The position numbers and the translations under genes are program-made. Shown piece by piece: positions 25,101-37,100 of a stretch of DNA of 64,000 nt. Each line of letters starts with the position of its first letter. Positions within the stretch are counted from its first letter, which is position 1. The notes under the pieces are model-generated. The model made no database searches, had not been told where the DNA came from, and was given only the letters and a program-made list of their open reading frames with translations. The stretch comes from Trochalopteron elliotii (taxonomy: Eukaryota > Chordata > Aves > Passeriformes > Leiothrichidae), in contig JANPWX010000055.1 of assembly GCA_024734555.1 (NCBI GenBank), positions 300,868 through 364,867 of the forward strand, read 5' to 3'.

Positions 25101-28100
25101 ACCCCAAGGGAATTGCTCACAGTGGTCAGAGGGTCACCTTGGGGGTTGACCCAAATCTCCCAGGCCTCTGTATGTGTGGGGGGGTGTGTGTGGGTGTGTG
25201 GTCCTCCTCTCACAGTGACCCTTGGGCTTCGCAAGGGAACTTGGGGTGCTCAATGCACTCCAGGGAAGCTCAGCCAAGATTTTCCTGTAGGATGATGCTT
25301 GGCTGATGGGAACCAGCCACCACTGTGAAGGCAGGACCTGGGCCAGACCCCGTAAGGACAGTCAGAGCAGATTGGGCTGAACCCAACTGCAGTGCTTGAT
25401 GAAGCATCAGGCCCTCAAGGAGAAAAGAACAACTCTCTGAACAATCTGTCTCATGACTGCAATCTTGCATCCTCAGCCTTGTCATAGCTAATGCTCATTT
25501 TTAGTTCAGAGGCAGCCTTTAACTGAAATTCAAAGATTTGAGAAGTGATACTGGAGATGTAGACGAGTCCTATGTGATCGAAGCCCTGGAGGAGAGTTTT
25601 AGCTCCTACTTTGTTAAAATAGGTATGAGCCCTTCAGACAGAGGCCATTGGTCCTGTTATCCCAAACTGTGGGATAACTGCTCCCAGCAGGGACATGGGA
25701 CAGGAGAGGTGAACAGCTGGGGAATGCTGGAGTTCTGTGGTGTGCTGCAATAGGACATACTGGGAAGGGGGATTTTGGTGGGGAGAGTCCCTTGGGTAAG
25801 CAACAGTCCATGGGTTATTGACTGAACCAGGGATATTTAAGCTCTAATTCTGCCAGGCACTGAGGAATGGCCCATTTTACATCACCTCGGGAGCAATTCC
25901 AAAACGTTTATTCTCCTAAGGGGAACGGTGGCTCACATTCCTTACCGTCAGGGTGGGTGGCAGAGACATCTGAGCTGCCCAGCCCGACATGCCATTCCCA
26001 GCACCAGGGATGACTCCCTTCCTGCCTGGATGCCAAATTCAATTTAATGCTGCGGGGCAGGCAGTAAAAAGCCTGGTGTGGCAGCCGCCGCCCAGCCCAG
26101 TAACCTTCCTTGGGGATGGAAAGGTGACGGGGGACAATGTAGAGGCAGCCACAGGGCAGGCACAATTGTTCTTCTCCCTTTCTTTCTTTAAGTACGGGAG
26201 AAGCTCGAGAAAGACACAAAAGACACACCGGGGTCTAATTTCTAAGGGAGGATGGATGGTTTGAAAAGCTGCTCCTTGCATTTTGTTTCCTTCTGCCTTT
26301 TTCCAGTTAATAATCACTGTTATTTTGTGCTGCTTGCGTCGGTATTTTTCTCAGTTATTATGTGTCTGCAAAATATTAAGAGCCCTGAAAATTACAATAA
26401 TAAGGAAAAATAGCTCAGGAAAAAATGGTGTTAAAAACAAGCGTTCTCAGCCTTGCTCTTCTAGTTGCTCACCAGTGTCAGCAAAGAAGTTTTGGAGATG
26501 AAGGTGGGGTATGGTGCAGTTCCTGCTCAGATGGGAATTTGTTTTATGGGAGAATGCATGTCCCCATGCTTGCTGAGTACTTTCCCATTAAATATTAAAA
26601 CTTGGTTTAAGTGGACTCATTTTATGCCACCCTACTTCTTATCCTGCTCACTATCTCAATCTATTTAAATTCTCTGAACACTTCCCAAATTATTCCAGCT
26701 TTGCCTATATTCCTAAAACACGGTGAATAAAATGGTATCTTGTTCTGATTTGAAATGTAAATAGAGTTTCCCCTTTATAGGATACAGTTTCTTCCTTGGC
26801 TGCCTGGAAAGTAACAGAAAACCATTCCTGCATTTCAGGTGTATTTTCACTTCTTTTCCTGTGGTCTTAAAAATATCCCCTGTATCAACTCTACTGATTA
26901 TATTTAATGACATGAGACAAAAAAACCAAACCAAACCAAAACAAAAAACCAAACAAACAAAAAAACAAACAAACAAAAAGGTAAGGTACCTTAACTGTGA
27001 ACTGCACACATGTCTTCTCATCGGGTTGGTATGAAATACAAAGCATAACAAATCCCACTAAGGCCACCACACAGACCTGCAAGGGAAGAGATGTAAAATG
27101 TGTCAAGGTTAAAAAAAACCCTACAAAACACAATTATTATTTTTCCCCCAAGGCAGGACACTTTTCTGTGTTTGCAGGACCATAACTCAAGAAGCAGTGT
27201 GGAAACAAAGTCATCAAAGACACAGCACAGCAACAGCCCCCAGGATGTGTGTTGATTTTTTGCCCATAAAGCCATCAAAAAAGAGCAGAAGGCTTCTGAA
27301 GTTGGGCTTGCAAGCCCAAAGAGCACCATCCTGTGTAGATCTGGGTGCTGACAGGGTTTTTATGCCACCCATGCAAGTTTTAAATCATTAAACCATGGCT
27401 GCCACTGGGTAAAAAACAGCAGAGTTTATTGCAAAGGTTTTCACCCTCTTCTGGAGTGGACACCTTACTAAAGAAGATGTCCATCTCCCCTGCTATCTGA
27501 ATCTGTGTTTTAGCCCTGTGGCAGTAATTGCTGAAGGTTAAAAGTAATGGAAAAGTATTTGCACACTTGTTTATTCATTTAGCCATCTTTATTATTAATG
27601 CTGGGTTTATCTGCAGCAGCAGATACCCATGGTTTGGCATTTTCCTGGTAAGAAGGGAAGATCCTCCTCTGAGGAACTAGCCCAGTAAATGTGATTTACT
27701 TTCTCGTGTTTAGAAAACACAGTGTGTCTCCACACTGTGCTAAACACTCCAGTCAAGTGCCCTCCTCTCCCACTTTTTGGAGGATCAGCGAGCAAACCTC
27801 ACAGGGGTCTTAGGAGCAGCAGACTGCTGCTTTTTGGCAGTTCATCTCCTGGATGGAGGAGTTGGGTACCCAGGCACCAGGTGAGGGCTCCCTGTGGGCT
27901 GGATCTGAGCATGGGAGAGGCTGTTGGCAGTTGGAGCTGTGCTTGGAGGACTCTGTACATGTTTGAGCTGCCTTGGAAAAACAGGTGACTTGATGGCATG
28001 CACATGTTATTAAATGACCTTTCAAATCACACCTTTAAAAGGCATTTTAGGTGTGATGAGCCTTAGTGGGGACTTTGGATGAGATCAGGCACTGTCCTTT

Positions 28101-31100
28101 CAGAGGTCCTCTCTACAAGCAGGGCCAGGAGCAAGTCTTCACCTCACTGCCAGGAGCATCTTGGTTATAAATGACAGCTATTAAATTCTTGGTGACTACA
28201 GCAAGATTCTAATTTTTTATACCCCCTCCATTTTACTTCTGAAGTTTGGAAGAGTTACCATTAATTTGAGGCTTTCTGCTTTCCCAGAGCAGTGGGATTT
28301 GCCCTCTTTGGCCAGAGCCATGTGTGAGCTGCCTTTGCCAAGGTGGGGCTATGCCACAGAGGTGCCTGCAGGAGTGTGGGACTCTGTCACAGCCCCATCC
28401 CCACCTGCATGCCCTGGAAGTGCTGCTCACATCCAGATTTCCAACTCCACAGGGAGCTTGACCTGCAGTGAAAAATGCCCAACTGTCCTTTTGGACAGTA
28501 ATGGATAAATAAGTTCCTTTCATGATCTCTTGCAGAAAGTATCAAACTTTTTGTATCTGCATTGCTGGTGCAAGGCCCAAGACAGCAGCCCTGCATGGGA
28601 GAGGGCACACACAGAGCCAAGTCCCTCAAGAACCTGGGTGATTAGTAACACTTTTCCCCATGAAGTTTTATTTGATGTCATTTCAGTGGGACATGAATAG
28701 GAAGTATTGCCCGAGAACATTTCTAAAGAATGTGTCAGTATTATTTACTCCTTTCCATGTCATGTGTATTTATATTCTGGTCCTGTGACTTACACACGGC
28801 CTCCAATTTATTTGTTTCTTTCGTTTTTATTGTTGACAGCCGTAGCTGACAGGGTTGTCTGGGGAAAAAAACAACCTTTCTTGTCAAAGGTCTTTCAGTG
28901 CTGGGTTTTTTTTGCCCTGTAGTACTTCTGTGTGACTCAACCATGTTTTATTTCTCAGGATTAATCACCTATGTCCTTGGTCCCTTGCACTGTATATTAA
29001 TTTTTTAATTCAATTAGCATGCCCATAAAACTTAAATCTTAAGAGATCCTATTGCTGATAATGTCCAAATGATAAACTCCCCCAGCACCAGTAATGGCTG
29101 AAGGAGAGAACTTGCAGCAAGGGAAAAAAAAAAAAAAAAAAAGCTTAAACACACTGTCTTAGCATCATATCCCCAAAATTCATGACAAATCATAGGGACT
29201 CCTCACATCAAAGCTGGACCTAAGTATGTTCAGGATCTGGTGCTGAAGGATCTTGCTATGAGCAATAAATCAAATTTGCTTTGCTTCAGCTACACTAGTG
29301 GGCATTTACACTTGCATGGACTGAGAGCCAGATTTGCCTCCAGGTGACTGCCATGAGACATCATGGGACTGTTCCCACTCCCTCCTTCCCCTTCCATTTA
29401 ACCACAGAAGGCTGACAGAGCTGCATTCATTTCTGAGGGCAGAGACCAAGGCTGGAATTTTCTCTCTGCCATCAAGTGCCTCGGACAGCTTCTGCAAAAC
29501 TCCTGCTGGCTTCACACGTGGCAGGATCAGACCTCCCTCTTCAGAAAGCTTCCCATACAAAGGGCTATCAGTTAAAACGAGCTCCATTCCTGCACACACT
29601 TTCTAAAGGTCCTCTGGGATTTAAATAATATGCTCAGGGACACTTGAAGAGGCACATTTGTAGAGAGGTATTTATAAAGGATTACCCCGGGTCAGGATTC
29701 CGACAAGTCTTGGCCAGGATATTTTGGAAAGCTTAAGTATTTCTTTTATAACAATACAGTAACATTTTAAATTTTTTTTTTTTTAAACCAGAGATGTGTG
29801 TTTTTCTAAGTGGCAGTAAAAAATATCGTGGCTGAGAATTATGACCCACATATGTTTAACATTTCAGCTCTTTAAAAGTAAATTCACTCCTTGGAGGAAA
29901 CCAAAGCGTGGAACGTTTATATAGGAAATAGCTCTATGCTGCTATTTTATACATTATTAATAGATCAGCCTTGAATTACACCTGTGAAGTGTAACAGAAT
30001 ATAAAAATCCACTGGTAAGTATTTTTTAGAGGCCTCTAAGTAACTATAACAGCTGCAGGCACGTTACAGGTGCTGTTGATGCTGATTGCTAAGCAGCATT
30101 AGGTAATCCTGAATCCTGGTGCTGCAACAGCCAGTGCCACATCCCAGTGTGAAGCACACATTTCCCATGCCTTATTGACTGAGCACACAACATAAAATGC
30201 AATTGAACCCACTTCAGCACGTGCTTGCCACCAATCGATGCACATTTGTTACACAAATAAAACAGATTCTCTGAGACCTGCAGGACGGCACTTAATTAGA
30301 TCAGCTCTGGTCAACTGTTACCCAGAAATCCACGAATTTGCATTTCTGTGCATATTTCAACTCAAGTTTATTTCAAGATCCTGTTTCAAAATTTCCATAT
30401 GGACTAACACACCCCTTGCTGAATAGGTAGTGACGTGAAAGGTTATCCAAGGGAAGAATTTAATTTTGGAAAGCACTGCCTAGAAAAAGACCCAAATGTG
30501 ATACAGAAATATTTAGGAAAGGTAAAGATTTCATTTTGCTTAAGGCATACCCTGTGAAATTCCCCCAGTTCACAACCCAAGAGAACAGCTATTTACTAAC
30601 ACTGGCTGATGAACTTAAATATTTAGTCTGTACAAAATTTTTAATGATATTTCTTTTTTGGGAGAAGCAGTAGACATTCCTCCCATTGGGCAGGAACACC
30701 TCAGGGCTGAAAAGTGACTTAAGAATTATTGGTTTTTTAAGCCACAATCAAAATAGGAGGAGAAATTTTCCAGCTTGCTCCCACCCCAAAAAGGGCAGGA
30801 AGCTGTTGTCATGTTATCCCACCTGCTCCTGCAAGGATTCAGCACAAGGTGTACGAGAAGCACAAGGACACCACGTGGCAGGGATGAGGAAGGCTGTGTG
30901 TAATTAGGGGGAATTTGAACACGTAGGGCACAAATTTCCGCTGTGGTTTGCACTCATTATCTTTGCACGCTGACATATTCATGTGGTTTTCTTTATTCCG
31001 ACAGATTTCAAAACCACAGATTGCTCTAATCTGTCTCCATCTCTCACTTGCAAGCTTGTGAAACTGGTTTTCCTTTTGTTATTGCTACAATTTTAACCCA

Positions 31101-34100
31101 AATGCAGAATAGGTGGTATTCTCTAGCAAACTACCTCCTACCCAGAGCGTCCTGAAAATCTTGCCTCGTAAAGCAGGAGGGTTGGGAACATACACCAAGA
31201 AATGAAGGCAGGAGACAAAAACCTGGTTCTAAGGAGCATCTTGGGTCTGTGCCACATCACAAAGCAAATGCTGCAAACACTTACAAAGACACAGTATAGC
31301 TCTTTATATGGGAGCTTTTTTAATGAGAACCTCCTGCCATCATTTTTAGGGGCAGAAAGCAAACACACTGCAGGACAAAACCTCTCCCAGGTGCACCCTG
31401 AAATGCCACACAGCACTGCTGAAACCCACAGGAGGACTCTTCCTCTTTAATAAGAATGTAAACTCAAACTTCAGGAGGAAAATTGCTGTTAATAGAATTA
31501 GGAAGATATTTTCATTATGGACAAGTTATTTCGTAGTTGCTCACTTGGAGACACTGGGGATCTCTCTGTTTTTAGGGACACAGGTAGAGAATGATCTCTT
31601 GCAGCTATCTCTAGAGTTTCTGGCTCTCCCTCACAGGTGATACTTGATGGGTCTCCCACCTTATCAGATATGGCAAGGCTCAGCTCCCATCTACACCTCT
31701 GGAGAAGCCACTTTATCCACCAAATCTAACACTCCCACTGGACACAGATTTTGATGCAGGAAAGAACCTGTCCCTGTTGGCTTTGCCATTATAAACCTGG
31801 ATCACCTCTGGTGCCAGACATCTCTACAGGCTGTTGCTGACAGCAGAACTGAAGTTCATTTGTTTTATGAGGTTTGAGGAAGCTGTGATGAAAATGGGTG
31901 CTACAGGCAGCTTTCACTGCCAGCTTTCATCAGCCTCAGGTCAGCCTGGGTCTCACAGTCATATGTGAAAGATGCCAGTCTGCAACACAGAGGTACTATG
32001 CCCTAATTTTTTTTTTTACCCCCTTATAGACTTTTTGTTAAATTTAAGGAAGTTTAGTTGCATATAAATTACTTCCAGAAATAATAGCTATAATAATAAT
32101 AATGACAAACATGTAAATTGTGGTTGCAGGCAAAGGCCATCATCATCTAGGAAATCATTCTTTTAACAGCCGTAAACCCTACAATAACTGCCCATCCCTG
32201 CCCCACCTACAGAATAAAATAATGATGTCTTTACTACAGATCCCTTCAAGCCATGCAGTAACACCCCCTGGCAGACCCACAGCTTTCTCTTAAACCCTGT
32301 AAAGTCATCAAAACCCTACAAGAGTATCCACAATCATATGAAATGCTATTTTTTCCATAATGATTTTTGCTGTTTAGGTCAGTTGCTCATCACTTGTGCT
32401 AAGGTAAGATTTAATTCCCCCAGCAAAGGCTACAATCACTTACACAGCCAGGAGCTGCAGCAGCAGTCCATTGCTGCTGTTAAACCAGAAATACAGTCCT
32501 GGCCGAACAAACGCCTGAGGGATCAAAAAAATAAAACAAAATTAAGACTTCACAGAGGCAGCAGTGATTTCCAGCCTGAGAAGTGCAGCATGGCTGAGAG
32601 TACTCATGAACACCACTCGTGGTTTGGGGTGTGTCTATGACTGTGAAAGCCACCACCTCCATAGTCATGAGACTACCTGGGCTGGGGAAACCTGTTTGAT
32701 ACCCCTCTCCAAATTTTTCCTAGGCTTTTTTGCACAAATTCCAGCCAGGAATTCTGCATTTAAACTGTGGGCTAAACCACAGGCGGGTCCAGGATTAGAC
32801 CAGCCTCAATCCAGGTGTCAGACACACCTCAGGTGTGCAGTTACCTTCTCAAATCATTCCTTCAGAATGTTTGAACATTTCTCCCCATCAAAGTTTTCCA
32901 CTCTACACCTGAGCAAAACCAAAGTGTGAATTTCAGTTAATCAATGAATAGTTACTCTTGGGAAAGAATTAGATTTAATGGCAGAGGGTTCTGAAGAGTC
33001 CTGCTCTGGTGCTACACACCTCTAAACAAGCACTGGCTTCTTCTTGAAGGCAGTCCTCCCTCAAACATTTTGATGTTTGCTCACGGCTAATTGAAGCTAG
33101 CCCGTACCAAAAAAATATGGATGCCTGCATGAATTTGGTGGTTATTTTGATGGCATCAGGTTTTAAGAGTCACCTTCTATTAGAAATCAAAAATGGTTTC
33201 CCTAAAAACAAGCAAAAGTTATAGAGACATGAACATTTCTGACTCCAGGTAAATGAAGGTCAATGAAGCTGCTTTTTCAGTTAGAAGTCTGCCTGCCTTT
33301 TGCAGCACACAGCCCCACATCAGCCTCACCTCCACCAGGGCAGAGAAGCTAATGCTTGAGCGCTGATGCCAAAAAGCCACAAGCCATGGCCACCCCTTGA
33401 GTAAAGCTCAGGGACCCTCTGGCCTGGGGAAACACCTGGGGAGATGGAAAAGGGCTGGAGCAGGGAGAAGTGTCAGAGCTTCTGGGCTGGGGGCTCAGGC
33501 CATGGCAGATCTTTTGGGATGCTTTTTGCAATAAAATCAGTGACAGCTGGAGCCACAGTTGCTGCCTTGAGCTGCTCGTGAATCAGATTTTTTAAAAATG
33601 TTTTTAAAAGTCCTAATTTTATGAACATCTATACATATAAATTTAAAATAACTTCCTGACAGAAATAATAAACACCCTGGATAATCATTCCTGATGAGCA
33701 CTTCTGTAACTTTCTTAACTCCCTGAGTCTGCAAAACTGGGCTGGAAAGGGAGCTTGCCCATGAAAACTCTGATACTCTCCACTTTTGATCGCAGTGGAA
33801 ATAATCTAAAGTAGGTTTTTCAAGGAGAAATACATCGTTACTTCTTCTGGATGTCAAAAGGCCACAAGCTAATGAAAAAGAATGAAAAGGATGCCATTAA
33901 TATCCACTGTCTCTGCAACACTTTTCATCCCAGCATCTCAAAGCAAGGGGTGACGGATGGCCACTATTAACCCCACTTTGCAGGGGAAATAACAAAGTCT
34001 TAGCAAGGTTAAGTAACTTGCCCAAGGCTATGCACCAAGCCAGTGGCAAGACACAGGAAAAAATAAAGCCCTGCACTCATGAGTGGGTTTGTGAAGAGTT

Positions 34101-37100
34101 TGTCCAAGCTCCTGCAAAGCAGCAAGAAGGAAGAGACTGCCAGGGGGTCCCGCCTGCAGTTTGGGGAGCTCAGGACAGGTCTCACAAGCAACTGCTTCAG
34201 AGCTGGGCACCTTCACTGTAACTGGCTCCAGGCAAGGGAAACAAATGCTACCCTCACTGCTTTAACTGCATTTATCTGCCTGTCCTTAGCAATGGGGGAG
34301 AGGCTTTTTACAGGGAATAGGTTGCTGAAGCCAAAGCAAATGTGATAAATCCCGTAGGCTCCATGCTTTCTGTCCATAAAATTTTCCTTTGGTTTCTGAC
34401 CCATGCCCTACAGATTTTGGACTAAATTCATTTTGGTTTTAACTGGGTTTTAACTGGTTTTCATGGTGAAATGCTTTTGGTGCAATGCAAGTCGCATCGT
34501 TTCCTTCTGCAGGGCTCAGGAAGGAAGGGCCAATGCTCTGGGGAGGGAGCCCTGCAGGCTTGGAGCCCTCCTCCACTCCCTGTCAGAGGATCACTGGCCA
34601 CATTTATTTCCCAGGATGGTGAACCCAATCCCTGGCCTGCTCCAGCCTCACAAACCTACACAGTCAGGTCTTGAACCCATTTAATTCAGACTGCCTTGCC
34701 TGGTTTTCCTCGCTAGCATTTTCCGCTGGCTGCTCCTCTAAAAACAGTTCCTTTCCATTCATGGTAATGCACTGAAGCACTTGATTTTCAGCAAGGAATG
34801 GTGTCACCATTTGCCACTAATAAAGAAGAAAAAAACCCAGCAACTTTCAATCAATCAGGGTCTATTTAACACATTAGCAAATTTTCTTCATTTTTTTGTC
34901 ATCCTGCATTAACAGCCATGGGGTCAAATCCAGCGTGGTGTAATTCCAAAGGAGTAACACCAGGAATGAGCCTCACCCATTATATCTAATGTTGCTAAAA
35001 ACATCTCGATAATAGATTTTTTAAGTTCTTGATTCAGAATACTAATCAAGTCCTTTAAAAAGAGCACTTGAGTGGGATGCTACTAAAACAAATATGCTCT
35101 GGTATTTTACACCACATCTTTCTGTCCTGTTGCTCATTTCTGTGTGAATATATGAATTTTGGGAAGTCAGTTTCTGCCATGTGGTTTGTTCTCGAGCAGC
35201 ACATGGGTCATCCATCCCCTATCTAACACCTTCCATGCAGCCCAAAAACCAGCCCACAGGACATCCAGCCACATGCAGGTCCTAGCCAAGGGTTCTCCTT
35301 CATGGACAGTTTTCCCCAGCTCTCCAGAGGTCAGTTCTCAGCTCAGTCCCCACCACAGCTCACCAGCAGCACCCTGTGACTGCACACCTGGAATTTCCAG
35401 CTCAGCAGCTTCTGGCCATCTCTGCCTGATGTCCCAGTGGGCACCAAGTCCCTCCATGGAGACACCACAACACAGGAACAAAGTAAATGCAGCACCGTGT
35501 GGCATCTCCTGCATTTTGCCCCTCAGATGTGCTTTGCACTGCTCCTATGATACCACAGCCAGTGCTTCACACAGGCTCTGCTACTGGGAGGTCTGGGGCT
35601 GCCCCACCACTTCATCCTCTCCTTTCTAGCACCAGTTTCCTTTTCACATCCCTCTGACCTGGTGCCAGATCCCTCTTTCCCTTCTGCTTTGGGCTGAGGG
35701 TACAGGAGAGCAGTGTGGCTGCCCGGGAGCCTGCCCGGCCTGTGCCCTCAGCAGACAGTCCCTGTCATCACCCTGAGGGTAAAGAGAGGGACACCAAAAG
35801 CCATTTTGAGCCAGGGAGGAATCAAACCACGCTCGAGCGTGCTGGTGACTCAACATCTCACCAGAGTCCCCCCGGTGAGAGTCACCCTGTGACTCAGAGT
35901 GTAGGTGCAGTCACCCTTCCCGACGGGGCAGCCCACAGCCTGCACTGCTCCTCCCGACAGCCAGGGCACCTTGCAACACCAAACAAAACTCCCACAGACC
36001 CAGGAAAGGTTTCCCCAGGTATTGCCCTGGCTGGTGGGTGCAAAACATGACCACCAACCACAGCTGAGAGCTGAGTCTTGCTCTGAGTCAGGAATTAGCT
36101 CAGGAACACACACAGAGAATTATTCCTGATTTTCAGGGGAGAGCTCTGAAAGTGCCTGAGCTTTGCCTCGTGTGGGCATCTAAATGTCACTACTGCTGGC
36201 AGCTGCTGCTAAAAACAACAGGGGTTAGAGCTCTGTTTTCAGAAAACAGTGACTTTGGTGGGGTTTCAGGCCTCCCCAAGGGAGGCCAGCCATTTGTGGA
36301 TGTCTCAGATGAATGCTGCTTGGGCACTGATGACATTCACATGGGCCAGGGGCTGTTTCATGGCTTTTCTCATATCCCTGGCTGTACATTAGTTCAGTCC
36401 AGCTCACTCTTTCCCCAGTTTTTTCTAGTGAAAAAGCTATTTCAAACCTGTGATAGCAACAGTGCTGTCTGTAAAAAGACATAATCAGACTTCAATAATC
36501 CTCAAAATAAACAGGAGGAATGAACATGTCACATATTGCTATTTTATCATCTGTATTCCCCCCTGGTTTGTAACAGACAAAACTTCCCAAGAGGAAATTC
36601 CTCTTCCAAGCAAGGGCAGGCTCTTGCTCCACAAAACACCACTAAACTCCTGGATACCACTTCAGTCAGAAGAGAAACATGAAGAGATGACTCAGAGGAG
36701 CTCTTCCTCTGGGAGCTCAGGCCCTGCTCTTTCCACCCTCTGAAGGGATGCCCAGCAGGATTAACACAGCAAACCCCCATCAATTCAGATGCTCAGATAA
36801 TCTTCTAACAACAAATTATATTCACAGAAGATGCTCCCATAGCTGTTCAGTGCTTCGAGAAATCTTTTCTCCAAGTACCTAAACAAGAATTTATTTGCTG
36901 CGAATTCTTACTGTCTGACAATACCCAGAACTGTGTTAACACATCAGGGCATATTTTCAGGACATATTTTCCTGAAACCTGTTGCCTAGAGAAGAAACCT
37001 GCATGCTCAATTACATCCATGGCCTATCCCAGGCTCATGATCATTGACCCTGTCCCTCCACAGGCAAACCTCACATCCCCAAGCCTACAGCCAGCAGTCA

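Larger units (their letters stand above)
22185..26989 (-). other. SSPN: SSPN intron 2
   Basis: A 4.8 kb intron with donor GTACCT at 26989 and acceptor TTTCAG at 22185. It contains a CT repeat, a GT-rich tract, a TTTG-rich tract beside the donor, a MEF2-type word TTAAAAATAG at 22957-22966, and an unexplained 262-codon open frame at 24309-23521 on the gene's strand. No classifiable transposable element was recognised in it. Confidence 0.9.
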
